Shown: positions 45,460 through 60,558 of the stretch, piece after piece
Layout: every line of letters starts with the position of its first letter
Numbering within the stretch: position 1 is the first letter of the stretch
Assembly (NCBI GenBank): GCA_009760855.2
Contig: WPIO01000014.1
Location: 6,305,001-6,369,000 of the forward strand
Source of the DNA: Cristatella mucedo
Lineage: Eukaryota; Bryozoa; Phylactolaemata; Cristatellidae
DNA: 64,000 nucleotides
Reading direction: 5' to 3'
Translations under genes and position numbers: made by a program
Notes under the pieces: model-generated
Seen by the model: only the letters and a program-made list of their open reading frames with translations
Databases searched by the model: none
What the model was told of the DNA's origin: nothing

Positions 45460-47990
45460 TGCACGATTTATTGCAGGTGAGCTTGCTTATAGCTAGTTGC
45501 AGAAGGCTAGTCAAGATGTCTCAAACACTCGAGCCAGCTTTAATGCCGTGTTATTACATAAGAAAATTCCGAAAATTAACATGTCACTTGGGGTAAAAGT
45601 AGGCAGACTTGACTGTAGAGCAGCTGCAGCCGTTTTTTCAAAGCTGCTTAGCTCTATATCAGTTGATTGAAAAGCGGAAAATAAACGGGATCTTATTCTA
45701 TGCCGACGGTGCAACTTTTGTCTCTCTTTTACTTATTTTTTAAAGAATTGCGCTTTGAAAAGCAGATATCAAAGAGTGATGAACGTAGCTGAACTGGCTC
45801 TACTGCAAATGAAAACTCTCTGGTGTCTTAATTGAGCACGAAGGCTTTTTCATTTACCGACGAGTTTCGGCGACAATAGAATGATTCAAAAATGGAATTG
45901 CTTGAACATACCGCTTGCTTTCCATCATGCCTTTGGCGGGGCGCTCAAAGAAATGAAAGGTAAATAATGCATGTGCGTGAAGTAGCGAAGAGTGGATTTA
46001 CTCATCGCGGACATCAAGCTGTCTCTAAGAGCAGCAAGCTAGTGATATGAGGCACTCATTTTACTAGTTTCCAAGTACAAAGGGAGATGATTACTGACAA
46101 AGAGGGACTGAGCTTCGTTATATTTCATTACCCGTAAGGAAGTAAGCTTTTACCCTGACCGACCACTCGAAAGGTAGCAGAATAATCGTCCCGTTAAAAT
46201 GTCTTGAAAATAGATTTCCCAGCTCTGCATGCGTTGCTGCGTACTGCGCTCGATTCTTCTGAAATTATTTTTAAACCGAACACGCCGCCTTTCAGCGCCA
46301 CGATCTACCGACCTCCTGCCATCGAAGCAACCTCGTTTTCTACATAGTTTTCAGATCTGATTTTTGCGGAAAATTGTATTACGCGACCGGCTACAGCTCG
46401 TTAATGGAGGTCGGCTGGCTTTCTCGTGGGAAATTTTTAAAGTACTGCTGAAATAAGAGGACTTGGCTCTAGAGTAACGGAGAAATAGTACGACTGTCGT
46501 GGAGTTCTCAAAAATTAGCTGCCGTCTTAGGTGACGGCTGCGTGACGTTTAAAAGTTTCATTCAGAAGTTCGACTACGTACATGCAATTAGTCATCTATT
46601 CGATTTCCGCTTATGATTATGGGCTATTTATTGCATCGGCTGGCCTCTCAAGATCATACACTATGCGACTCACTTTTGCTTGAGCCACAAAAAATCAAAG
46701 AGTTCTTGCAGGTGCTGACAAATATGGCCGCTAGTTTGGCCTTTATATGTCCCAGCATGCGCGTCATCGACCCTGATGGCCGTCATTTCCAGCTCATTTG
46801 CTTGATGCCTTACACAAACTTTGTTTAGTCTAGTACAAGTATCATGCAAGTCACCTCGATGGCAACAATCAGGGCCTTGCAATCACTCATACTTCCAGCG
46901 GACATCCATAGGTGTGTCGTCATCTTCAATCACCTCCCCATATTGTCAGTAATTTCCGTGCCTTGCGCGTCTCGATTGACCCGATGCCCTTAGTTAATAA
47001 GGTCATAAACCATGCGACCTTTAGGAGTGCTCTTAGCAAAGCGTGCTCCCTTAAAGGTTGTCCGTGTGCAAAATCGAAGCGAGCTGCTGCTGCTGCAGCC
47101 GAGTCAAGCTGTGGGCTTGGACTTTCACGACCGTGAGCATTACTCGACAGCGCCAGAGAGCAACTATACATCCTGGACGTAGAATGCATCACGTAAAAGC
47201 GTCCTGCGTACGTCGTTGACAAAATCGTATATATTTATTCCTCCCTTACGCCACCTTGGCAGGCCTACATATTGAGCACATGTGGCGTACAAGTACCACG
47301 ATCAAACTGTTAGTGGCAGCATGCACAATGTCGACAAGCAAAACATGGTTAGGGTGACATGAACTGTATCGCCAGGTAAGCATGAACAGTGTCAGCACGC
47401 ATATGTACAAAAAGGAAAAATTAATGGGGGTAAAATAATTAAGGCGTTCGTTGGGCAGACTATGTAAGAACCTCACTTTTTTCTCAATGGTACAGTGGAC
47501 AAAATTAGCGCAGCCAGAGCTCACAGTTTCAGTGCTTCAATGGATAATGGTGCTGCTATGACACTATTCGAATCGGCTATAGTTCGACTCGCAATTAAAA
47601 TGCCTGCACACGAACATGGCCGCCAGGCCGGTTTTCGCATCCAAGTCTCGCGTCATCTTTGCCAAAGGAGCTCCGTTGGCTTCCGGTATCGGTGGGAGAA
47701 AGGAAAGCATTCTTACTCTGTCACAGATCTGAGCTCGGCCTAGGCCTTGGCCCCTTTCTGTACCTAGCTGTACTGCTGCGGCGTGCAGCAGTTACCACGC
47801 TCTCTCGTGCCGAGAGTCGTCCTCCTCTCAGGATCACAAGTTGGCTTCCGTCCGTATCCTTTTGAGATTCTCTGTGACAGAATCTTTCGCTCGTCTCGTC
47901 TTGGAAATCTCACTCTGTCTGGCATTGCAAACCTACCGATTGCGCACCAACCGATTACTCCTTAAGTGTAAATCCCATCCATAACTCTTG
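45460..47990. other. No confident feature
   Basis: AT-rich unique sequence. One minus-strand open segment at about 46683-46845 includes ELEMTAIRVDDAHAGTYK, with an Ig-like D-x-A-G-T-Y pattern and a GTGAGT just after. It is too short and isolated to call. Confidence 0.4.
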
Positions 47991-47999
47991 AATAGCGAT

Positions 48000-48285
48000 A
48001 ACATCTTTTCCCCTGCAGCCGACTGTGGCCCATGAATTCGAGCCAAATTATACTACTGCTTCCACATTGCATACATCACTGACTGCCGTAACGACTCAGC
48101 TAAGCTTATCTCCTCATTTATTTGTTACGTGAGGTAAAACTCTGCTGGTTTCTTTAAATGCACCTCAAATCGTTTAGGCTTTGAGTGCCTGGAAGATAAC
48201 TACTCAAAATAACACCTAAGGCCCATTTGGTCTGCGTAGCTGTGTGCAGTTACGGACAAAGTCACGCAAGCCAACTCACAAAAGC
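48000..48285 (+). mobile_element. LINE-B 3' end
   Basis: Decayed copy from CAGCCGACTGTGGCCCATGA to TGCAGTTACGGACAAAGTCA. Confidence 0.65.
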
Positions 48286-49084
48286 ACGCACACGCACGCA
48301 CACACACAATTTCGTCACTTACTGAGCTACATCTTATATGTGAATACTAAAATGTAAAAAAATAGCCTATGTCAGTGAAAAATTACGGAAAATCCAACTA
48401 AGCTTTTAAATGTGGTCCTGACTGTCGGCTGACCTAGCTGGTGAGCCCGCTACACCGACGAGCAATGTTGCAGTTCTTTTGTAACGGATCACAATATTTA
48501 TACGAGGAAAAATTGAATCTTTTAGAAAGCCTTAAGCGAAGTCGGGTTAGTCCTCCCTATATTTAAATATGATGGCAAGCGACTCCACGATGATTTCAGC
48601 ACGCCACAAAGACCGAGCTGCTGCGGGACTCGAACGTGAGGCCTGTTTTTCAAAGCGGCAATCCTCTGCCTCTGAGCAAAGACCTAGTGACAGAGGTTCG
48701 TTGCCGTTGAACCATCTCATCTTTTGTCCTGGTGCCCAATTGTTGATTTCCAACTCTTGGTCTTGTTCAGAGGAAATTTAATTTCCAGCTGGGGAAATAC
48801 GTTTTGCCATTCGGATTTCTATTCTCGAGGGCTCTCTTCCAACTGGGCTGCACCGGCTAGCGAATCAGCAGCGACTTTCGCTCGATGAAAGGCCGTTCAT
48901 TCAAAAGTATATACGTATGTTGATAATTCAGTTCGTTAAAGTTTTAGAGGTGCAAAGGTCGCCATCGATAGAGTCTGCTAGTACGGTTTTAGCTCCCTAT
49001 CCTCCTCGCGCCCTCCAGTTCTTCCGGTAGAATGATTCAATGCTGCTCAATTCTTGCCCTCTAAGACCGCGGTTGACAGCAGCG

Positions 49085-49500
49085 TATGGTCTGCTATTCT
49101 CAGACTTTGTAACACAATTCCTCAATTATTACCCAGCGATGTATCTCCTGATGCCGACTATGGCGCATCCTTACCAGTCGTCCTGCACCTCTGTTTCTAC
49201 GCTACGCACTTCATCGATAAATGCAAATGTCGAGCGCCTAGAAAGAGATTGAGTTCTCGGAAGGCGCTTTATCAAGCGTTTTATTATTATTATTATTATT
49301 ATTATTATCGAACGCCCTAACTCGGCTTAGCTTCTTCCTTTCTCTCAATTGCTTGAGATGCGGTGCGCTGGCTACTGTATCATGCGCATAGCATGAGGCG
49401 AGGATTGAGCCAGCCAGAGAAAGCTCTCCGCAGTTAAAACCCGCCGCTTAGTCTTTGCGGCTTTGTGGGCTGCAAATGGAGGTACATATGCGCCTACTAT
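49085..49500 (+). mobile_element. LINE-B 3' end interrupted by a LINE-A tail
   Basis: GCCGACTATGGCGCATCCTT upstream and CTTTGCGGCTTTGTGGGCTG downstream of the 49203-49312 insertion. Confidence 0.75.
49203..49312 (+). mobile_element. 5'-truncated LINE-A tail inserted in a LINE-B 3' end
   Basis: A compact tail GTCGAGCGCCTAGAAAGAG...GGCGCTTTATCAAGCG with nine ATT units, well preserved. It is flanked by a short ATCG/TCGA duplication and by LINE-B 3' UTR on both sides. Confidence 0.85.
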
Positions 49501-50267
49501 ACGTGCGTACAAAAGGCTTCTGAAGCCGCTAAGCAGCAATATTGTTGGCCTTGCAGCTCTATGCGGCAAGCGATGAACAGGAATCGGCATTAGTCTGACG
49601 CGACGAGACTCCTGCCTGCTAAGCAGAAAGCTCCAGGCGGTCAATAGCGACGCGCTGACTGGCGAGCTTTGTCCGCTGAGAGGCCAAGTTTCTGTCGCCT
49701 TGCCTACGCGTCTGATGTATCAAAAATAAACCTGGCGAAGGCGGAGCGTCGGAGTTAGCCCGATGGGCTAGCAACCGCTAGCGGTCGTCGCAGCAGATGC
49801 GCTGTACGTGCAGTTTGGGCGTTTAATGAATGCAGCGGTCGCTAAATGTTGCGAGGAGGCTAGGCAGCATCGTTGTCTTTTAAAACAATCAGCAAACTTA
49901 CAAAAGCCGCCATTGTTCACTAAAAGTCCTCCTTTATTTGAGCGCGCTCTCTTTCTTTCCGCCGCGCGTCGCTCTAGCCGCTCGACGAGGCGACGACGCC
50001 CAGGCCCAGGCGGACAGGTGACGGCGTAGCCTCGAGCAACGGCGGCAGTGGCGGCGACAACGGCGGCAGTGGCGGCGACTGCGACGGCGACACCGCGAGC
50101 CCTCCGTCCGCCCTTCGCTCCCTGGTCCCGGCTGCAGCGGGACTCGAACTCGCTCGCCACCAATGGCGTCGCTTCCGCCCACTTTTTCTGCTTCAAGTCA
50201 GCCAACAGCCAGCCGTCGAGTCGCCTTTCGCGAAGCGTCCATCAAACCAACCAGCGAAAGTGGGTCT

Positions 50268-50400
50268 TAGCCCGGGAGGTCAGGTGCTCGCTCTCCCCGA
50301 ACCTGGTTTTGGGTTCGTGTCTCGCAGTGGGCGATCCTTCATCGCCTATGCAAATGGTGGTGTTAGCCTTTAAGGCTCTTCTGCTGCTATGTAAATGAAT
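50268..50400 (+). repeat. SINE-A, diverged
   Basis: B-box region TTGGGTTCGTGTCTCGCA, then GGGCGATCCTTCATCGCCTA and TTAGCCTTTAAGGCTCTTCT. Confidence 0.7.
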
Positions 50401-50417
50401 ACAATACAGAATAAGCG

Positions 50418-50570
50418 TCGTTCGTGTGTATAGCGCCGTAGGAGAACTTAATCCATATTCAGGCACTTCACATATGCTCCAGGGCTCGAGCCCGCTAACT
50501 CGGTCATCAAATGCATTCCCATTGACCTCGGTCACTAAAGGTGAGCACCTTAACGTTTTGGTCAAGCCAT
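50418..50570 (-). repeat. SINE-B
   Basis: On plus: TATAGCGCCGTAGGAGAACT, CTCCAGGGCTCGAGCCCGCT, GTGAGCACCTTAACG. Confidence 0.8.
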
Positions 50571-50594
50571 GTAGGCTGTTACATCGGCCATAAT

Positions 50595-50700
50595 TATAAT
50601 ATTAATAATAATAATAATAATGCACTTGATAAAGTGCCCTCAGAGAACTTAATCTCTCTCTAGGCGCTTTACATTTGCTGCAAAGGGAAATGCAATTGAA
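50595..50700 (-). mobile_element. LINE-A tail
   Basis: Reverse complement of the tail with six AAT units, then AGTGCCCTCAGAGAACTTAA and TAGGCGCTTTACATTTGCTG. Confidence 0.85.
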
Positions 50701-51198
50701 CGGTGAGTAAAATCATGCTTGATAAACAATGCCATGTCCTTTTTTTAAATGGGAAACGCTTGCCGTGCGAGGCGGCCGAAACGGCCAGCGGCGTTTGAGA
50801 CGCGACTAGGCTGGCTGGCGCAGCAGGATCAGGCAGAAGTGCGTGGCACGGCACGCGCACTCTCCGCTCACGCGTGCTTCGGCGGCCATGGTCGGTCGAA
50901 CGGGACTCGTCCACACGCCGCTCCACCCCTTCCCGACTCGCCGCCGCCGCCGCCGCCGCCAGGAGGGAGCGGGCGCTTACAGAGGGCCCGCTGTGACGCG
51001 GCCGCCTGGAGATCTTGGCGGGCCGCAAGAGGAGGGACGAATGGCGCCCGGCAGCTGGATCATGTCGCGATTCCTCGAAAATAGCTTAACCAGAGCTCGC
51101 TAGTAAACGCGAAGACGGGCGCGTCGAAGCGCGAGAGATCGAGCGGGTTCCGTCGGGCTACGCCGCACGTTCGCGTTCAGCGCCGGCGAAAGGCGCTC

Positions 51199-51310
51199 GC
51201 ACTTCACGATCCAGGTCGCGGGCTCGAGTCCTGCGGCGGGTAGTCCTATTATCGCCCCCCCCACTGCAAGCGGTCGCTGCTCAGGCCCTCGCGCCGCTAC
51301 ATAAATGAAG
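51199..51310 (+). repeat. SINE-A, GC-shifted copy
   Basis: CACTTCACGATCCAGGTCGC, B box GGGCTCGAGTCCTG, ending CGCCGCTACATAAATGAA. Confidence 0.65.
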
Positions 51311-51356
51311 CTGTTTCTTAAGCTGACCTTTACCTTTTTGTACCCCGCGACGCGCA

Positions 51357-51389
51357 GCCCGCGGCCGCTTAGCGCGAGCGGCCGCGGGC
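51357..51389. repeat. 12-bp GC hairpin
   Basis: GCCCGCGGCCGC pairs with GCGGCCGCGGGC around a 9-base loop. Confidence 0.95.
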
Positions 51390-52039
51390 CTCACAGATCC
51401 TCCCTCGACCGGTTTCCCCTTGGAAAGCCCCGGACGCCGTCAAAATGTGCACTCGCTGACTCGGAAGGAGCGTCAGAGAGGAACAGCGCACACGCGTTTA
51501 CCAGCCCGCTAGCTTATTAGAACAGAAAAGCAGTTATGGTTCTTTGAGTCTGCGGTATGAGCCCTCTGGCTGTGTCCTCGCAAACAAATATTCCAGTCTT
51601 CCCTAATGGAATTCCGCTCTATATTTTTTTAATAACGAAACTTCTTCCTAGCGGGTTCATTTTTGCCTTCGGTACAGATCTACAGGCTTTTAAAATGTTG
51701 AGGGTGCCAACTTTTTTTCTTTTGCTATCAAGGGGCTAGAGAGCGCTTCCGGGCGGCTCGCCTTCGGGGCGCTGATGTGAGGTCGGTTCGCGGTCGGTCC
51801 CATTCTTTTGGAAGCGCTGTCGTACTCGTAATTCAGGGCTGAAGAGGCCACAGCGAGGCGACGCGAACCTTGACAGCTTTAGGATCTGCCTCTAAAGCAA
51901 GCCGCAAACGGTCACGTGGGGGCTATGGAGGAGACCTACGGAGGCCAGAGACACTTCCGGTAGGTGCCCCTTCAAAGCCACCGTCTTTCCGAGAAGTTCA
52001 TACGTGAGAGAGAACCAAGAAAGTTCTGGAACTATACAA

Positions 52040-52405
52040 CCGTGAGATTTATCTCTGTTTTTAACTCTACAAAGTTATAAAGACTTTGTGGGTCTTACGC
52101 AGGAGAGTTTTTTATAGCGCACTCACAGTCTAAGCGGCTTTTGGTACGCATTTGGTAGCCAGGAGACTTCATCTCACGCAACAAAGAGAAAGTGGGAAGC
52201 ATAGCGGAGTCAGGAGAGCAGTTGACGTAGTGAGAGTAGCATGGAAGTAGCAGCTCAGGATCGATGAAAAAGATGAGCCATAATCGGCAGCATGAGAGTA
52301 GTTGTCGTTGTTTAAGCATTGTGGAAGCGAGTTCCACAGTCTAGGACCTGCAGAGCTAAAGTTTCTGCCGCCAACGGTCTTTAAGCGAAAGAGTGGAACA
52401 GCTTA
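52040..52405 (-). mobile_element. LINE-B 3' end
   Basis: The reverse complement carries the LINE-B VGG-RNFSSAGPRLWNSLP-type frame and the 3' UTR ending near 52060 in AAAGTCTTTATAACTTTGTA. Confidence 0.85.
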
Positions 52406-52489
52406 CCTTTTAAATCCCGTATTGTAGCCTGAGAAAAGGGGATAACGAGGCGCGTCAGCGCTATTTATGAGAGCATTGAGTGGGTCCCT

Positions 52490-52730
52490 CTGATTCGTCC
52501 TTTATGTGCTCATTCTTGCTGACACTATGCATGCTGCTACTAACCACACTTGTATGCTGACCCTGTGCATGTCACCCCTAACCATGTTATTCATGCTGTT
52601 TATTAAGCACGATACCACTCGCTATGCGATCGTGTTTCCTTTCTAGCAAATGTAAAGCGCCTAGAAAGAGGTCGAGTTCTCTGAGGGCGCTTTATCAACT
52701 TTATTACTACTATTATTAGCCATAGTAGCA
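52490..52730 (+). mobile_element. LINE-A 3' UTR and tail
   Basis: Typical CTGACACTATGCATGCTGCT-type 3' UTR, then GCAAATGTAAAGCGCCTAGA and an ATT tail. Confidence 0.85.
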
Positions 52731-53266
52731 GACAGGCCAGGCGACGTTTGCAGTCGTTTGCCGCGTCGTCGTCCTCGACTTTCAGTAGACAGACTCGCAA
52801 GTGGCGAGGGCGTCAGGTAACTGATTTCGCTTCTTCACTTAGTCGCAAAAGTTGTGCCCGTAGCCACAGATTTTTGTTGATCACGTGTCGTATTCATACA
52901 AAATTGATCATATAATTTTTTCTTAGGATGAGGAAATGCTGTCGAAAAGCTGCATTGTTTCCGTTGGCATGGCGCTTACGTGGCTGCTACGCCGCTCAGA
53001 TGCTGACGCGACGCGGAGAATGCATGCCGTGCGTTGGGCATTGACTGGACCGGGATATTTCAAGATTATTCTCTGCAGGCGCATGGAGCACATACTTTCA
53101 TTCACGGGCTCGTGTGCAGATTCAGGCTGCCGTTACTTGTGGAAGATGAGAGCTAGAGCACATCGGTAGTTATCGCTAGATAGCGCAGAGCTACATGGCG
53201 GCTGGCGGCGAGCCGAGCTAAGTCACGCACTCCTAGCTCTCACTAGCACTACTCTCTCAAATTCCT

Positions 53267-53291
53267 CAGCGTAGCGTTTCACGCTACGCTG
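53267..53291. repeat. 10-bp hairpin
   Basis: CAGCGTAGCG, loop TTTCA, CGCTACGCTG. Confidence 0.93.
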
Positions 53292-53434
53292 GCTCCTTTG
53301 CATCTTATGCCGTTGCAGGAGCAGCCGCTAGAGACTCGCGGCTTCGAAGCCAAAGCGATGGAGGCGATATAGCGGAGAATCCGCATGCTGACGTACATGT
53401 AGGGTGAGCTACCCGTATTGGCTTTCTTCGCCAG

Positions 53435-53507
53435 AAGTCAGAACCACAAGCTCGTCGATTTCGAGGCAATTCGAGACCGCAATAGAGCGGCAAACGCAAG
53501 CAAAGAG
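53435..53507 (+). CDS. Orphan exon-like segment
   Basis: It follows GCTTTCTTCGCCAG and reads SQNHKLVDFEAIRDRNRAAN, then ASKE, before a weak donor GAG|GTCTGC. The GC-rich surroundings are open in several frames, so this is weak evidence. Confidence 0.2.
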
Positions 53508-55629
53508 GTCTGCGGGACAGTGTCGCGCTAGATACACGGCGATGATTCCGCGACTCAAGTGCAAATACATGAAACGCTTGTCGAGCGGAAAGAGGCAGGC
53601 GGGCGAAGATCCGAGCGCATCGAGCCGCAGGAACGACGTACCAGCTGCTCGTCGCCGGCGTCAACGCAGCGACAGCGCCGCCGCGCTGAAGTTCGGCCGT
53701 TGCATCGCGTCTGCCGGTCTGCTCTGGGATCAGGTGGCAGCGCGTTCTCAGCGCGACGAGCCCTCGCGAGTGAGGCAAAATGAGTTTCGAAAAATGGAGA
53801 GTAGCTCCGAAACTTTCCCCGACGGAAGTGAAGGACGGATGTGGCAGATACATTCGTAAACATTGGGCCGTCGGTATAATGGCACCGCCAGTGCGTCTTG
53901 CTCGAAGCTCACGACACACACGCTGCGCTGCGCCGTTTCAGAATACCGCGGCGGAGGGCAATGGCGTCGAACGAGACGATGTCGACGCTGCCACGTCCCG
54001 TTCGGGGCGTGCTCATCGGGTAACGCCGTTGGACTGCTTCATCTCTTATCGCCGCACCGCTAGAGCGATCAATTAGCGGCAGAAAGTTGCGGGAGCCGGC
54101 TGTCGCACAGGCCAGCCGCAACGCCGACCTGTACACTCCGGTCTGGCGTTGCACCACGCGAGGGCGGCGGGAGCGGCGACAATAGCGGGACGCAATCTCT
54201 TTGCGGCCGCGTTCCGCTGCTGCCCACTGTTGCCCACGCTTAGGTGTAGCCGAACCGCTGAAGGTAACGCGCCCTAAGCCTGACTCGTCCGATTAAAGCT
54301 GCACTCTTAGTCAGCACATCAGTACGTCACCGGCGTGTGTCCGTTCGTCAGAGCAGTGTGCCGCGTGGCGGCCGGAAGTTGACACGATCGCGCTCGCTTT
54401 ACAGAATATGCAAGTATATGCAGAGTAGCCTCGTTGGCATTCTTCCGCGCTTGCAGCCGGCTGTAAAACATTCGTTGGCGACGTCACGTCTACATCATTG
54501 CAATCACCTTTATTCAGGACTCCCGGCCGCCCAGGTCGTTAATTGACTGCGACTGTGTGCTTTGCGTGCGTACCTGTGCACGATTCCGTGCATTTTACTA
54601 GCCAGGTCCTATTACACAGTGGCCATCAGTGCCTGCATGCTAGCTTTAGCATTCTGGTCTGAGCACGATACATTTTTGCTTGTGCAAGCTTGATAGCGTG
54701 CAGGTTAATTACCGTTGGGTATTGATTCACTTGCAGCGGGTTTTAAAAAGTCTACAAAAAATCAAGTTCTTCTGTGGTGCTACACAAATAATCTATTAGT
54801 TTTCTTATTATGATAATTATCGCCTTTTTAGCCAGAGCTCACAGACATAGATGGTGGAGTGCGAGCACCTTAGCACTGGGGGGGGGGGGCTGCGATCCGT
54901 ACGCTCGAAACGTGCCAGAGCGTCTTCCTGCGACAGCCGCCATCGAATCGGCAGCTCTGCGCGCTGAGCGCCCCTAGTAACGAAAGCTAGAGCGCCAACG
55001 CCCTCCACCCATCGAGAAAGAGAGCTGGCCTCGACGCTCTCGACGTCATCGTCGCAGCTGCTGACCGACCGGAGCGACGACAGCCGCTGCCTCATCGAGC
55101 TCGCCGCCCGAGGCGCTTTTAGCGGCGCTTTCAGTGCTCCGCCAGTCTGGCGACACGCTGAGCCGTGGTCAAGCCTTGCGATCAGTCGCCGCTGCGACCA
55201 CCGCCTCTTCCACAGGCCGCCTTTCAGCGCCACGCTGCAGCGCATGCTGCCAACGTTAGCTCGACAATCGGCTTCTTGAGGCTGGCCGAGCACAGAGGCC
55301 TCGCGAAGCCCTCGGAGCCGCAGGTGAAGAGCACGGTCGCCGCTAAGTCGCGAATTCGCCAACGAGAGTGTCTTGAGAAGAGCGCGACCCCGGCGGGCCG
55401 CCGTGTCCAGCTCACCCAGAGCGCTCGGGGGGGGGGTAGGCCGAGCGCTGGCGGCAGACATCCGCGAGCGAGCCGACGGGAATGGACCTGCTGCAAATGA
55501 GGGATCACTTGGGAAATATTAGTTAGATGGGACTCTGGATCTCCGGGCAGATATGCGACGTCGGCCGCAGTCTGCTCGGCCGCGTAGCGCCCGCGCTCCG
55601 ATCGCTAGCGGAAGTCCGAGAATAGTGTC

Positions 55630-55635
55630 TTTATT
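55630..55635 (-). promoter_or_regulatory. Possible polyadenylation signal of the FAM132-like gene
   Basis: AATAAA on the minus strand (TTTATT on plus), about 890 bases after the stop codon. It is the first canonical hexamer I saw downstream on that strand. Confidence 0.3.
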
Positions 55636-56519
55636 AAAAAATAATACCGAACCATAGGCACGGTGATCAAAGTTACAAATACGCGGCGCGCGTGCGACCG
55701 CACGTGCACACAAGCATACATGCGCATATATATATATATCTATATATAAATATTTATATATATGCATACACGTACACGTGTTTGCGCGTGTGGGTGCGTA
55801 TATGCATACGCATATATGAACTTACGTTTTAGCCACAGCGGCGGGAGCAGCCGCGGTGGGGATGCATTACGAGTCGCGGTCTCGCTCGCCGCTAGCCACA
55901 GGGCGGAGCCCACGCTGGTCACGATCGCGATCGCGACCAGCGTCTCCGGCCGCCGAGCACCGCCGACGCCACGTTCGCTGCCTAGCTCGGTCTCGTCGTG
56001 TGTGGCGCCGGAGCGGCGGTAGCTTCTCCTCGTACGCCGCCGCCGCGGCTGGCGCGTACGGCGCGTCATACGTCTGCTGCGAGCTGCGGGCTCTCTCGCC
56101 AGCCAGCGCTTCGGCCGTGCCGCCTCACTGCGGAGAGCTCGAGTGGCTAGCGCTTCGCGATGCCCACTGGCGCACCGTCGTGCAGAGTTCGGTTCGCGCG
56201 CACTGCACTGCGCCGCCACCGGTCGCAAGGCGGAGCGTTAGAGCGCGGCGTGGCGCTGGCGTCGACGCGAGCAGGGGCACCGTCGGCGCGGGCTGCTGCC
56301 GCCGCCGCTTGGCGGCGTCGTCCAGTCCCACCCGTGTCGTCGTCCTGTGTCGCGCTCGGCTTCGGTCTGGCGTGCGCAACGAGGCCCGACGGCCCCTCCG
56401 CCTCGGGGAGGGGTGCGGCTCGCTGGCTGCACGAGCGCTCCGACCAGGACCGCAGAGAGGTGGCCCACTCAGGGCGTGGCGGAGCAGGGGAGCAGGTGCG
56501 CTGCTGTCGCGGTTCTTCT

Positions 56520-59123
<2,604 letters not shown>

Positions 59124-60391
59124 CTGTGAAAAAGGAAAATCTCTCTTGAGCTGAAGGAGAAGAGAGCGATTCTTGCGAATGCTCGAGACGAATGAACGGC
59201 GGCGAGGCGGCGGTGACCAGCGGAGGCGAGAGCGTGGTCAGCGCCCCTTAGGGATTTAAGTAGCTAAGATTAAGGGGCCACCCGTAAGGTAGCCTTCTGG
59301 CGGCCGCCTGCAGCGTTTTATTCCGTAATCGCTGCGCCACGTTTGCGAGGTATGGGGGAGGGGCTCCAGCGCATTCGCGAAATAGACCGCCGCCGCTCAC
59401 TATTGCCACGAATGCTGTATCTACCCAGCCCGTTCGCTTGACGAGTGGAGTGCACGGTTTTAGGCAAAGCGCGCACGCGAAGCTGAATGCAGGTCCGTGC
59501 ATTTTATTTTCGCTTGACGCACGCTAGCGACAAACTTATGATATGCACGGCAATTTCGGAAAGCGCCGCGACGGTCGCCCGAACTGCGAGATCTCTGGCT
59601 AAGGTCAAGGTGACGCTCGTTAATTATCCATTGTCGCAAGAAATTCAAATACATAGCTTCGCTTCGCATTTGGAACTTAATGGTGCAGAGAATACAAAGC
59701 TAACTACTCAACCAGTGAGTTGGTCTCAGTAGTGTAGCTGCCCTGACCGGAGCAATTGAGCGTGAACAACTTCCGAGTTACTTGCGATAGCGATGAGCGA
59801 GCGCGCATTTACAAACTGCAATCAGCTTGTGGCGTTGATCGCAGAGCGGGCCCCGTCGAACTCACTCCGTTCTTGAATTTATTGCATTAGTCTTATCATG
59901 AAAATATGCGCAGGCAGCTAAGCTTTCAGCGATGTGTTCTGTGGCGCTATAATAGTGCTACAGTGGGGTAAAACGTTGCGCCAGAGACCAGGATGCGTGC
60001 TCTGTCCCCGTTTGGGAGCTACTGACTTACGAAAATATTTATGCGCAATGTTGCAGCTGAAACCTCTGCGTAAGCAAATACGAATTATTGGAAGCAGTTA
60101 AGAAAACTCTTGTCGCCGTTTGCGAAGCTCATTAGCAAAGGTGAGCTCAGATTCCTGTAAGAAGAAACTGGCGGGGCTGAAATGTTGCAAGTACTTGTTC
60201 CTGACGTAGACTTTGATTTTCCTAACTCCCAGGAGCGCTCTTTCATTACAAACAACAGCCAGCATGGCTACCTTATAATGAGAGTAAATAAGAGATTCTA
60301 ACGACATGAACTAGATGAAAAGAAGGAGAGGACAACGAGACGACGGGCGTAAGAGTAATGGCAGAGACGCTATCGCTCCAGTAATATAATA

Positions 60392-60558
60392 CTAGCTGAT
60401 CTAACAGCCTCTTTTTTGTATAGCGACAGAATAGCCTTAAAGGCTATTACCACCACTTGCAGCGGCAATAAAGAATCGCCTAACGCAGGATTTGAAACCA
60501 CGACCCTGGAACCGAGTTCGTGAAAAGTAATCACCTCACCTAGTGGGCCATAGTGGCT
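60392..60558 (-). repeat. SINE-A
   Basis: Reverse complement: TCTAACAGCCTCTTTTTTGT, AGCCTTAAAGGCTATTACCA, and A-box complement CCTAGTGGGCCA. Confidence 0.85.

Noticed and set aside
52923-53105. Exon-like segment RIILKYPGPVNAQRTACILR, minus strand
   Set aside because: It has an acceptor and a GTAAGC donor, but the plus strand is equally open with its own acceptor at 52927. There is no family match or partner exon.
53780-54076. CFISYRR at the end of a plus-strand ORF, resembling a TIR domain start
   Set aside because: Only seven residues match, the frame stops eight codons later, and the upstream sequence is arginine-rich noise.
54817-55461. 214-codon minus-strand ORF
   Set aside because: Arg/Ser/Ala-rich with no recognisable motif. 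Other frames over the same bases are equally open, and no splice context links it to a gene.
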